A stretch of 64,000 nucleotides of DNA, taken from positions 6,572 to 70,571 of the forward strand of contig JBBISA010000012.1 in NCBI GenBank assembly GCA_037441525.1, written 5' to 3'. Positions 1-8,054 of the stretch are shown piece by piece; position 1 is the stretch's first letter; every line of letters begins with the position of its first letter. The DNA is from SKVR01 sp037441525. GTDB lineage: Bacteria > Bacteroidota > Bacteroidia > Bacteroidales > UBA7960. The translations under genes were made by a program, and so were the position numbers. A model generated the notes under the pieces. It did not search any database and was not told the DNA's origin. It was given only the letters and a program-made list of their open reading frames with translations.

Positions 1-77
1 CTACCTATGAAGTAGCCCAATTGAAGGATATTTTAGCTGTTCTGTTGCCCGGAGAAGATGTTAAAGAGTGGCAATAA
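1..77 (+). CDS. 3' end of an unidentified protein gene (partial)
   Basis: An open frame enters from the left edge and stops with TAA at 75-77, giving about 24 C-terminal residues that end in GEDVKEWQ. The codons look ordinary, but the tail is too short to name a family. Its last 17 bases overlap the end of the convergent psd gene. I read it as the end of a rightward gene; it could be a chance open frame. Confidence 0.45.
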   Translation, partial: TYEVAQLKDILAVLLPGEDVKEWQ

Positions 78-717
78 CTGTTTTGCAACCAATTACCTTA
101 TCGCCAGGTTTAACCAATACATTTGCATTCAGAGGCAAGAACAAATCAATGCGCGAACCAAATTTAATAAATCCCATTTCGCTTCCCTGGCTCACCTGAT
201 TGCCTTCCTTGCTGTAGCAAACTATACGACGAGCCAGAGCCCCGGCTATCTGCCTGATAAGGACATGGCCAAAAAGCTCATTTTTTACCACAACAGTGGT
301 TCTTTCATTATCGGTGGATGATTTTGGATTCCAAGCAAACAGATATTTGCCCGGATGGTATTTAAAATACTCAACCATACCATTTAAAGGATACCAGTTT
401 ACGTGAACATTAACAGGCGACATAAAAATTGAAACCTGTATCCGTTCATCACCAAAATACTCTTTCTCAGTTGTTTTTTCAACGACAACCACCTTGCCGT
501 CAGCCGGACAGATAATGCTATTTGCGTTGGGTGATACAATTCGCAGCGGCGACCTGAAAAATTGAAGAATTATCAGAAATAAAAGACCAAGAATTGCATA
601 CACCACGTAGTGGAGCCAGGTTTGTTGGTCATCTATTACGTTTAGCAACACAGTAGTTGCCGTAATAAAAAGTAAAGTTAAAAACAGGGTTGTAAAGCCC
701 TCCTTGTGAATTTTCAT
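61..717 (-). CDS. psd: phosphatidylserine decarboxylase
   Basis: Makes phosphatidylethanolamine from phosphatidylserine at the inner membrane. The 218-residue protein has two hydrophobic helices at about residues 8-50. A core follows with PADGK (near 71) and the F-G-S-R segment near residue 187, where the serine should become the pyruvoyl group after self-cleavage. The length fits the short, PSD-A type family (about 200-230 residues) rather than the long E. coli type. It lies 48 bp downstream of cdsA in the same direction, so two consecutive phospholipid steps share an operon. Family assignment is firm; the cleavage site is inferred by homology. Confidence 0.93.
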   Translation of the reverse strand: MKIHKEGFTTLFLTLLFITATTVLLNVIDDQQTWLHYVVYAILGLLFLIILQFFRSPLRIVSPNANSIICPADGKVVVVEKTTEKEYFGDERIQVSIFMSPVNVHVNWYPLNGMVEYFKYHPGKYLFAWNPKSSTDNERTTVVVKNELFGHVLIRQIAGALARRIVCYSKEGNQVSQGSEMGFIKFGSRIDLFLPLNANVLVKPGDKVIGCKTVIATL

Positions 718-765
718 TTTAGTAATAATTTGTTCAGATAATTAATTGTCAATCAATAGTATGGT

Positions 766-1587
766 TTACCAGGCTACCCACAGTAAATATACAAACACAA
801 AAGGCAACGCCATTAGCACACCATCAAACCTGTCGAGTATTCCGCCATGACCCGGAAGAATTTTTCCGCTATCCTTGGCTTTGATGCTCCTCTTGAACAT
901 TGATTCGAACAGGTCGCCGTAAGTACTGAAAATAACCACCAAAAAAGCAATAACAAGCCAATTGAGGAGAGACAAGTCTTTGAAAAAATAACTGATTCCC
1001 CAGCCCGTGGCCAGGCAAAGAATTCCTCCGCCAATAGTACCTTCCCACGTTTTTTTTGGCGAAACCCGCTCAAATAGTCTGTTTCTGCCTATACTTGTTC
1101 CGACAAGATATGCACCCGACTCGTTTACCCAAATCAAAAAAAAGAAGCCCAGAACTATGTTATACTGATACACTCCTTCATCAAAAGAAGGATTTGGCAA
1201 ATAGTTAATCAGGGCAAAGGGTACCGCAACATACAACAACCCGAAAAAAGTAAATGAAACATTGGTAAATGGGTGGGGAATATTCCTGTATAGCTCAAAA
1301 AGAAAAACAAAGAAAACAAATACGAAATTAAAGAGCAAAATCTGAATAGGGGCTATTTCAAGAGCAATAAGGGCATTGGAAAGAAAGAGAAACGCCCCAG
1401 CCACCACTCCCAATAATTTATTGGGCCTTATCTGAGCTTTTTCAATGAGTGAATAAAACTCCCACAATCCAATTATGGTAATTACCAGAAAAACCAAGGT
1501 AAATGCAAACCTGCTTAAAACGGCTGATACGATAATGAGCAGGACAATACCTATTCCGGTAATAGTGCGGGTTATAAGATTATTCAA
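766..1587 (-). CDS. cdsA: phosphatidate cytidylyltransferase (CDP-diglyceride synthase)
   Basis: Forms CDP-diacylglycerol from CTP and phosphatidic acid, the branch point for phospholipids. The 273-residue protein is almost wholly membrane helices. It carries SPKKTWEG near 177 and the C-terminal family signature KDSGKILPGHGGILDRFD near 237-255, whose acidic residues bind Mg-CTP. Its start overlaps the end of the upstream DUF2007 gene by 8 bases, so the two are probably translationally coupled, and psd follows 48 bp downstream. Confidence 0.95.
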   Translation of the reverse strand: MNNLITRTITGIGIVLLIIVSAVLSRFAFTLVFLVITIIGLWEFYSLIEKAQIRPNKLLGVVAGAFLFLSNALIALEIAPIQILLFNFVFVFFVFLFELYRNIPHPFTNVSFTFFGLLYVAVPFALINYLPNPSFDEGVYQYNIVLGFFFLIWVNESGAYLVGTSIGRNRLFERVSPKKTWEGTIGGGILCLATGWGISYFFKDLSLLNWLVIAFLVVIFSTYGDLFESMFKRSIKAKDSGKILPGHGGILDRFDGVLMALPFVFVYLLWVAW

Positions 1588-1786
1588 AGTTCTCTCTGGT
1601 TAAAATTTGTTTAGCATTAATTACATCATCAGGGGCAACCAACAGTTCTATATCTCCGAAAAGGTAAGCCGAGTCTCTTTTGTTTATAATTAATGATTTG
1701 ATATTATTTTCATCAAGAATTGCTTTTGCAAGCTCAGCTTTGTACTCTGCCCGAGTGGTATATATGCACTGCCAATCCATATTCAC
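1580..1786 (-). CDS. DUF2007 small protein
   Basis: A 68-residue protein that matches the DUF2007 (putative signal-transducing, PII-like ferredoxin-fold) pattern: an opening strand WQCIYTTRAEYKAELAKAIL, a strand IKSLIINKRDS, then IELLVAPDDVINAKQIL. No catalytic residues are evident. It sits between the LUD gene and cdsA, overlapping cdsA by 8 bp, a position I remember from other Bacteroidetes. The molecular role is unknown. Confidence 0.85.
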   Translation of the reverse strand: MNMDWQCIYTTRAEYKAELAKAILDENNIKSLIINKRDSAYLFGDIELLVAPDDVINAKQILTRENFE

Positions 1787-1831
1787 TGTTCATCTGTAAG
1801 CTTTTCGGATAAGGTAATTTTCGTTACACGA

Positions 1832-2512
1832 TCAATTAGTTTCTAAAGTATCAGGTGGTGAAACAGAAGGCTGATCGATAAAAAATACAATCAGTTGTTC
1901 TGGGCCATGTGCACCCATTACAAGGGTTTTTTCAATATCTGCCGTACGACTGGGCCCGGTAATTACATTCACCATTGAAGGGAGTGCAGAGTCACGGTAT
2001 TTCTCCTTTAGGGCTGTAAAAGCATGTTTAAGGTCATATACCAATTGATTACGCCAGGCGATAACAACGTGTATTGGTGGCCAGAAAAACCCTTTGCGTC
2101 CACTGCCAAGCCTGCTACTTACCATAATGCTTCCCAAGCGAGCAATGAGGAATTCACAGGTTGTAACTCCAAGTTGGGCATCGGTAAACTCATCGGGGGC
2201 ATTAAAACAAAAAACGCCACAATCGTTAAGCATTTTTTGCAGGGGATGTTCATAGCAATGAACGCAGGTAATGTCTCTTTCCTTAAGGAACTCGGTAAAA
2301 TTGGTGGCGAATTCATCAACCGAACTGCTGTATACAAACTGCCCTCCTACCCTTGCCAGAGCCTCAGCAAAATTCACTTCATCGTATTCTGAATCGGGTT
2401 GCTGATATATTTTATCGGAATAATCTTCGTCTAAATAGGGAGGATTCATCGGATTAACCAATGCATCCCTGATGGCCTTTAAAACTTTTTCCCTTGATGT
2501 GCTTTCCTCCAT
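1832..2512 (-). CDS. LUD-domain protein (LutC/YkgG family)
   Basis: The 226-residue protein has the LUD C-terminal hallmark TGPSRTADIEKTLVMGAHGP near 183-202. Family members include LutC of lactate oxidation, but the lutA and lutB partners are absent here, so a lactate role is not shown. I chose the ATG at 2512 (MEESTSREKV). The frame stays open to 2779, but that extension runs inside ftsH and has ftsH-shadow composition. A GGG-containing Shine-Dalgarno-like stretch precedes the 2512 start. The gap to ftsH is 43 bp and to DUF2007 45 bp, consistent with one operon. Confidence 0.85.
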   Translation of the reverse strand: MEESTSREKVLKAIRDALVNPMNPPYLDEDYSDKIYQQPDSEYDEVNFAEALARVGGQFVYSSSVDEFATNFTEFLKERDITCVHCYEHPLQKMLNDCGVFCFNAPDEFTDAQLGVTTCEFLIARLGSIMVSSRLGSGRKGFFWPPIHVVIAWRNQLVYDLKHAFTALKEKYRDSALPSMVNVITGPSRTADIEKTLVMGAHGPEQLIVFFIDQPSVSPPDTLETN

Positions 2513-2555
2513 TTGCCCTTTCGTAAATAGGTCAGTTGCTTCAGTTTTATGATTT

Positions 2556-4676
2556 TTAAACCTGTGAAGTATTGTTTCCTGCGGTTGTTGTTTCTGTCGT
2601 ATCGTGGTTGGATGAAGCAGAAATATCATCAACAGGGCTACCATTGCCTGATGGAGTCTCTTTGCCATTCTCAGCGATAAACGATTCGTGGTCATCAAAG
2701 GGTCGTTTCCCAAAAATCCGCTCAAGGTCCTCCCTGAATATGACTTCTTTTTCGAGGAGCAGATTGGCGAGGGCTTCAAGTTTATCGCTGTTTTCGGTAA
2801 GGATATTCAAGGCTCTCTGGTAAGCCGAATCAATAATTTGTTTTACTTCATTATCAATTAGTTCAGCGGTTTTTTCAGAGTAGGGTCGTGTAAAAGAATA
2901 TTCACTCTGACCGCTTGAATCATAGTAGGAAATGTTACCTATTTTTTTATTGAGCCCAAAATAAACCACCATTGCGTAAGCTTGCTTGGTAACTTTTTCG
3001 AGGTCGTTGAGTGCACCGGTTGAAACCCTGCCAAAGACCAGCTCTTCTGCAGCCCTGCCTGCCAATGCCGATGTTATTTCGTCAAACATTTGCTCATAGG
3101 TGGTGAGTTGTCTTTCTTCGGGCAGATACCATGCGGCACCCAATGCCTTCCCCCGGGGCACAATGGTTACCTTTACCAAAGGGTGGGCATGCTCAAGGAG
3201 CCAACTTGTAGCAGCGTGGCCAGATTCGTGGAAAGCAACCACCTTTTTTTCATGGGGTGAAATTATTTTATTTCGTTTTTCGAGGCCCCCTATTATCCGG
3301 TCTACGGCATCGAGAAAGTCTTGCCTTTGAATTTCCTTTTTATTCCGGCGGGCTGCAATCAAAGCTGCTTCGTTGCATACATTGGCAATATCGGCTCCTG
3401 AAAAACCAGGTGTTTGCCGTGCCATAAAATCAGACTGTACATCGTCGGCAAGCTTTAGAGGCTTCATGTGTACTTTGAAAATTGCTTTGCGCTCTTCCAG
3501 GTCGGGCATCTCAACCTGAATCTGCCGATCGAATCTTCCTGCGCGCATAAGCGCCCGGTCAAGGATATCGGCACGGTTGGTAGCAGCTAAAATAATCACC
3601 CCAACGTTAGTACCAAAACCATCCATTTCGGTGAGCAGCTGGTTTAGAGTATTTTCCCTTTCGTCGTTGGCCCCGGTCACAGGATTGCGACCCCGGGCAC
3701 GACCAATGGCATCAATCTCGTCGATAAAAATGATACAGGGAGCTTTTTCCTTGGCCTGCTTAAATAGGTCACGCACCCGCGAAGCGCCAACACCCACAAA
3801 CATTTCAACAAAATCAGACCCACTGAGCGAAAAGAAAGGAACCTGCGCTTCGCCGGCAACGGCTTTTGCAAGCAGGGTTTTTCCGGTTCCCGGAGGGCCT
3901 ACCAACAGGGCTCCTTTAGGTATCTGACCGCCAAGGTCGGTATATTTTTTTGGATTTTTCAGGAAGTCAACAATTTCCATCAGTTCAATCTTTGCTTCGT
4001 CGAGTCCTGCCACATGGTTAAAATTGACGTTTACCCGGGTATCCTTATCAAATACTTGTGCCTTGGATTTTCCAATGTTGAATATCTGCCCGCCACCAGG
4101 CCCACCAGCCATACGCCGCATTATAAAAATCCAGAAGACAATCAGTAGTCCGATAGGTAATAGCCAGCTCAGAATATCTGAGCCCCAGTCCTTACGCTGT
4201 TCGTAATAAACGGGGATGCGCTGATCGGGGGACAATTCAGCCTGTGCTTCATCAAGCCGGTTTACAAAATTATCAACCGACCCAATTTTAAAAGTAAAAT
4301 GCGGCCCTTCGGTAAGGTTATTCTTCTCGATCTCTTCGTACCTGCTGTGTCGGTCATTTCGAATATAAACTTCGATAATTTCGCGGTTAACCACAATAAC
4401 TTTTTCAACATCGCCGCTGGGAAGTAATTGATTTTCGAATCGTTGCTGTGAAATCTCAACTGTCGTTCCACCCCACTTGAAAAACTGCAATCCAATAAAT
4501 AGTACCGCCAGCAAACCATATATCCAATAAAAATTGAAGGGAGGAGTTTTTCCTTTCCCTGGTGTTACCGGAGCATTTTTTCGACCATTATCCTGTGATT
4601 TATAATCTTTCTCTTCCGAGCTGCCAGAATTTTGGTTTAAGTAATTTGTTTTTGTTGTGTTCTCCTGTTTGTACAT
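2556..4676 (-). CDS. ftsH: ATP-dependent zinc metalloprotease FtsH
   Basis: A membrane-anchored AAA+ protease that degrades misfolded membrane proteins and selected regulators. Over 706 residues: a hydrophilic N-terminal tail, TM1 at about 50-66, a small periplasmic domain, TM2 at about 168-187, Walker A GPPGTGKT at 260-267, Walker B with IDEIDA near 318, the AAA second region of homology, and the zinc site HESGH at 483-487. The C-terminal tail is Ser/Thr/Asn-rich. It lies 78 bp downstream of rsfS and upstream of the LUD-cdsA-psd genes, coupling membrane quality control with phospholipid synthesis. Confidence 0.97.
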   Translation of the reverse strand: MYKQENTTKTNYLNQNSGSSEEKDYKSQDNGRKNAPVTPGKGKTPPFNFYWIYGLLAVLFIGLQFFKWGGTTVEISQQRFENQLLPSGDVEKVIVVNREIIEVYIRNDRHSRYEEIEKNNLTEGPHFTFKIGSVDNFVNRLDEAQAELSPDQRIPVYYEQRKDWGSDILSWLLPIGLLIVFWIFIMRRMAGGPGGGQIFNIGKSKAQVFDKDTRVNVNFNHVAGLDEAKIELMEIVDFLKNPKKYTDLGGQIPKGALLVGPPGTGKTLLAKAVAGEAQVPFFSLSGSDFVEMFVGVGASRVRDLFKQAKEKAPCIIFIDEIDAIGRARGRNPVTGANDERENTLNQLLTEMDGFGTNVGVIILAATNRADILDRALMRAGRFDRQIQVEMPDLEERKAIFKVHMKPLKLADDVQSDFMARQTPGFSGADIANVCNEAALIAARRNKKEIQRQDFLDAVDRIIGGLEKRNKIISPHEKKVVAFHESGHAATSWLLEHAHPLVKVTIVPRGKALGAAWYLPEERQLTTYEQMFDEITSALAGRAAEELVFGRVSTGALNDLEKVTKQAYAMVVYFGLNKKIGNISYYDSSGQSEYSFTRPYSEKTAELIDNEVKQIIDSAYQRALNILTENSDKLEALANLLLEKEVIFREDLERIFGKRPFDDHESFIAENGKETPSGNGSPVDDISASSNHDTTETTTAGNNTSQV

Positions 4677-4754
4677 TCGTCGGAAATTATATAAATAATT
4701 ATTGTTCCTTTTTTCAAGATTTGTTTGTTAATGGATAATTGCCTGCAATTCAGC

Positions 4755-5132
4755 TTAATAATCGGCAAAGCGTTTGAGAGGGGCATCAGCCCAAAGGTCT
4801 TCAAGTTTGTAATAATTTCTTACTTCCTGCTGAAAAACATGCACAACAACATTTAGATAGTCAAGCAGAATCCACTCAGCATTTGAAAAGCCTTCTCTTC
4901 GGCGGGGTTTTATTCCGGTGTTCAGACTAACCATTTCTTCTACTGATTCGGCAATGGCACTAACATGGGTGTTACTGGTTCCATGGCACACCACAAAGTA
5001 ATCGCACACTGTGCTTTTGATGGTTGCCAAATCGAGGCAGGTAATTTCTTTTCCTTTCTTTTCCTGAATTCCTTTAATAACTTCTTCAATCAATATCTGA
5101 GTTTTGTCTGAAACCTTATTTGCTATCATCAA
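4755..5132 (-). CDS. rsfS: ribosomal silencing factor RsfS (Iojap family)
   Basis: Binds ribosomal protein L14 and blocks subunit joining when nutrients run low. The 125-residue length and the conserved core (DLATIKSTVCDYFVVCHGTS, then RREGFSNAEWILLDYLNVVVHVF) are typical of the DUF143/Iojap family. It is the first gene of the leftward rsfS-ftsH-LUD-cdsA-psd run. Two ATG codons are adjacent at 5132 and 5129 and either could be used. A CAAAGGTA box at 5220-5227 (TACCTTTG on the minus strand) is a candidate -7 element. Confidence 0.94.
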   Translation of the reverse strand: MMIANKVSDKTQILIEEVIKGIQEKKGKEITCLDLATIKSTVCDYFVVCHGTSNTHVSAIAESVEEMVSLNTGIKPRRREGFSNAEWILLDYLNVVVHVFQQEVRNYYKLEDLWADAPLKRFADY

Positions 5133-5404
5133 AAAATTTATTTGTTAAACTTCGGTTTGAATTCTACATTTGTAAAAGCACTGTTTTTCAGGTTTTACTT
5201 AATAACTAAAGGCAAGTGGCAAAGGTAACCAATTTTCAGAGATTAACCTTTTTGGAATATCATTTAGAACTATGCTTTTTGTTTTTTTAAACTGCTGATA
5301 TGCATAATTATCAATCAGAAAGTTAATTTAATATTGATAACACCTATTCAGTAGAAATGTTTTGATAGGTTCTTTGCTCTATGGGGAGCTAAATTAATTA
5401 TTCG

Positions 5405-6163
5405 ATGGATAGACCAGATTTTTTAAACAGACTATTGTGGTTTGATGAACTTGATTCGACCAACAACAAATCAAGGGAACTAATCAGGGAAAACCGGGTT
5501 AACCATGGTTCGATCATATCAGCTTTTTCGCAGGTATCAGGCAAGGGATATGCTGGAAATAGCTGGGAAAGTGAGGCCGGTAAAAACATAACGGCATCCT
5601 GGATTTTGAGCCCAGGGTTCCTTGCCCCTAACCTTCAGTTTCGCTTAACTAAAGTTATATCGCTGGCAATCAGAGATTTTATCAAGTACTACCTGGGTTC
5701 ACTTGCTGAAATTTGTATTAAGTGGCCCAACGATATTTATGCCGACAACAAGAAAATTGCAGGGGTACTGATCGAAAACAATATTATGGCCGAAAAAATC
5801 AGGGATAGTATCTGTGGAATTGGAATCAATATAAATCAGAGAAAATTCGTTAGCAGTGCACCAAATCCGGTTTCACTATCAATGATAACCGGACAGGAAT
5901 ATTTGATTGAAGGAATGATTGGTCATATTGATGATTTGATTTTTAAGTGGTACGAATTACTGCAAAGAGATGAACTGAAAATGATTGATCACAATTACCT
6001 TGGTGCCTTATACAGAGTAAATCAGTACTCTGAGTTCAAAAGAGATAACAACCTTTTTGGAGGCTACATAAGGGGCACAGACCCGGCAGGCCGGTTGATA
6101 ATTGAAGGCAGAGGCGGGATTGTTACTGTTTTCGATTTTAAAGATATCGCAATGGTAATATGA
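5405..6163 (+). CDS. birA: biotin--[acetyl-CoA-carboxylase] ligase
   Basis: Attaches biotin to the carrier protein of biotin-dependent carboxylases. The 252-residue protein has the ligase signatures: the DSTNNKSREL entry, a biotinyl-AMP loop GKGYAGNSWESEAGKN (the usual GRGQxGxxW is changed to GKGYAGNSW), and KWPNDIYADNKKIAGVLIE. There is no N-terminal DNA-binding domain, so it is a monofunctional ligase and not a BirA-type repressor. It is divergent from rsfS with a 272-bp gap and ends one base before the convergent SRPBCC gene. Confidence 0.93.
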   Translation: MDRPDFLNRLLWFDELDSTNNKSRELIRENRVNHGSIISAFSQVSGKGYAGNSWESEAGKNITASWILSPGFLAPNLQFRLTKVISLAIRDFIKYYLGSLAEICIKWPNDIYADNKKIAGVLIENNIMAEKIRDSICGIGININQRKFVSSAPNPVSLSMITGQEYLIEGMIGHIDDLIFKWYELLQRDELKMIDHNYLGALYRVNQYSEFKRDNNLFGGYIRGTDPAGRLIIEGRGGIVTVFDFKDIAMVI

Positions 6164-6164
6164 C

Positions 6165-6569
6165 CTATTGGGAAAAATGTTGCTGAAGTTTGCCTGCCAA
6201 AATATCCACAAAATTCTGCAAGGGGCGCGAAGCCATTACCTTAATAAAGGGGTTCAGGTCGGCATTAAAGACAATTGTAGCGTTGCAGTGGGCTTCGTCC
6301 TGGTGCCCCAGTATAACATCGAGAGTATAATCGATGGGGTTTTTTCCGTGCGAAACAATATGTACGTTTTCAGGCCTGGTTTTGGATTCGATTTTCATGC
6401 TCAGGTCGGCGAGCCCATCGATAGTGAAAGAGCACGAATCCTGGTTCGATTTCCAGTTTTTTATTTGTTCAGGCATTATATGCTGAAAATTTGTAAAGTC
6501 GCCAATAAAATCAAAGACGATGGCAGATGAGGCGGCAATCTCTACCCTTTGACTTCTGAACTCTGTCAT
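6165..6569 (-). CDS. SRPBCC-fold (START-like) protein
   Basis: A 134-residue protein whose pattern fits the SRPBCC/polyketide-cyclase-like fold: an opening strand ending VEIAASSAIVFDFIGDFTNFQHIMPEQ, a middle SFTIDGLADLSMKIESK, and a C-terminal helix with MASRPLQNFVDILAGKL. Such folds bind hydrophobic ligands, but no ligand can be read from the sequence. It follows pyrE by 29 bp in the same direction and is probably cotranscribed. No enzymatic activity is claimed. Confidence 0.82.
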   Translation of the reverse strand: MTEFRSQRVEIAASSAIVFDFIGDFTNFQHIMPEQIKNWKSNQDSCSFTIDGLADLSMKIESKTRPENVHIVSHGKNPIDYTLDVILGHQDEAHCNATIVFNADLNPFIKVMASRPLQNFVDILAGKLQQHFSQ

Positions 6570-6598
6570 TAAATGAGGGGATTTCTAAAAAACAATAA

Positions 6599-7237
6599 TT
6601 ATGGTTGAACCTTCTGTCCCCAGGCTGTTGGGTTTTCGCGCCATTTTTCGAGGGATTCAAAGTTGCTGTGGTGCATTAGTCCTTTGTTTACAGCCACCTT
6701 TATCAGGGTATCAAAATTTGTGAGGGTATCCAACCGACACTTGGCCGATTCCATGTTTTCGGTTGCCCTGTCAAGATCATAGGTAAAAATGGCTATCATG
6801 CCCAAAACGTCAGCTTTTGCATTTACCAATGCATCAACTGCCGCCAAACTGCTTTGTCCGGTTGATACAAGGTCTTCAATTACTACAACTTTTACTCCTT
6901 CGGGAAGGTACCCTTCTACCTGATTTCCAAGGCCGTGGTCTTTTTGCGAACTTCTTACATATACGAAGGGGAGATTGAGTTTAGCAGCAACTAATACCCC
7001 ATGGGCAATTGCCCCGGTTGCAACTCCGGCAATTACCGCGGCATTAGGATATAATTGTTTTACCCGTTCGGCAAGCGATTGACTAACAAACTCTCTTACC
7101 TCGGGGAAAGACAATATTCGGCGGTTGTCGCAGTAAATGGGTGATTTCATTCCCGATGCCCAGGTAAAAGGCTGGTTAACATTTAGTTTTACAGCCTCAA
7201 TCTGTAACAGATACTCGGCTACTTTTTCGTTTACCAT
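6599..7237 (-). CDS. pyrE: orotate phosphoribosyltransferase
   Basis: Converts orotate and PRPP to OMP in pyrimidine synthesis. The 212-residue protein has the PRPP-binding loop as VVVIEDLVSTGQSSLAAV near 114-131 (the acidic pair is E-D), an upstream substrate region TWASGMKSPIYCDNR, and the catalytic loop SSQKDHGLGNQVEG. It is divergent from the NUDIX gene. A -7 type box TACGTTTG lies about 35 bp upstream of the start. Confidence 0.95.
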   Translation of the reverse strand: MVNEKVAEYLLQIEAVKLNVNQPFTWASGMKSPIYCDNRRILSFPEVREFVSQSLAERVKQLYPNAAVIAGVATGAIAHGVLVAAKLNLPFVYVRSSQKDHGLGNQVEGYLPEGVKVVVIEDLVSTGQSSLAAVDALVNAKADVLGMIAIFTYDLDRATENMESAKCRLDTLTNFDTLIKVAVNKGLMHHSNFESLEKWRENPTAWGQKVQP

Positions 7238-7269
7238 GAATATTTTGATTTGGGTGGAAAATTGTGGCG

Positions 7270-7277
7270 CAAACGTA
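7270..7277 (-). promoter_or_regulatory. -7 promoter box upstream of pyrE
   Basis: CAAACGTA on the plus strand reads TACGTTTG on the minus strand, matching the Bacteroidetes -7 consensus TAnnTTTG. The best TTTG upstream is about 27 bp away, longer than the usual 19-21, so the -33 half is weak. Position relative to pyrE is right. Confidence 0.45.
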
Positions 7278-7342
7278 CGGATTTTTTATTAATAAATAAA
7301 TACGCAAAGATTGTATTGGTGCGGGTAAAGCAAACAAAAAGC

Positions 7343-7350
7343 TACATTTG
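7343..7350 (+). promoter_or_regulatory. -7 promoter box upstream of the NUDIX gene
   Basis: TACATTTG matches TAnnTTTG, 65 bp before the ATG at 7416. A TTGG at 7316-7319 could serve as the -33 element with a 23-bp spacer. It is divergent from the pyrE promoter. Confidence 0.5.
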
Positions 7351-7415
7351 CCTGTAATTTTATACCGGTAGCCACCGGTCTAACCGAATACCCCCCCTAA
7401 TGAAACAAAACAAAT

Positions 7416-8054
7416 ATGACAAAAATATTTTTCAACAACAGCACTATTTTACTAACAGACGAAAAGCCAGACACAAATGATTATTCCTTTGAATTTAGGA
7501 AAGTTGCCCAAATGGGAGTTTACTGGCTGTTAAATCAGGTTGCCTGTTCAGATTTTCCATCAGAAATATATATCTGGGGAGAAACGCCTGCAACAATATT
7601 GGCCAGATTTCAAAAAGAGCTCACAGTGATTGTTGCTGGTGGCGGGCTTATAAGAAACCCTGGAGGGGAAGTACTTTTTATTTTTCGGAAAGGCAAATGG
7701 GATTTTCCGAAAGGGAAGCCCGAAGGCACTGAAAATATAGAGAATACTGCCCTTAGAGAAGTTGAAGAAGAGTGTGGATTAAAAAAGCTCCGGATTATTG
7801 CACCACTGCCCGACACATATCACATTTACTCCTTTACTGAAAAGGTATTTGCCTTAAAACAATGCAAATGGTTTTTAATGGAAACTTCTGCCAACGGAAG
7901 GTTGACATTACAAACTGAAGAAGGAATTACAGATGCACAGTGGATTGCATTGCCTTTCCCGGAAGAGATAATTAACGGAGCTTATTTTTCCATAAGGCAA
8001 TTAGCAATTTGGTACCAGCAAAATTACCTGCGTCTTCCCGGACGTTGGGGTTGA
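7416..8054 (+). CDS. NUDIX hydrolase
   Basis: The complete Nudix box is visible: GKPEGTE, seven residues, then REVEEECGL (G-x5-E-x7-REUxEExGU) near residues 107-129. These enzymes cleave nucleoside diphosphates linked to another group; the substrate cannot be read here. An N-terminal region of about 70 residues before the VIVAGGGLI strand is extra to the minimal domain and looks like the extension seen in Bacteroidetes relatives. The last 31 bases overlap the 3' end of the convergent thioredoxin-like gene, so both C-termini are coded on opposite strands of the same DNA. Confidence 0.9.
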   Translation: MTKIFFNNSTILLTDEKPDTNDYSFEFRKVAQMGVYWLLNQVACSDFPSEIYIWGETPATILARFQKELTVIVAGGGLIRNPGGEVLFIFRKGKWDFPKGKPEGTENIENTALREVEEECGLKKLRIIAPLPDTYHIYSFTEKVFALKQCKWFLMETSANGRLTLQTEEGITDAQWIALPFPEEIINGAYFSIRQLAIWYQQNYLRLPGRWG

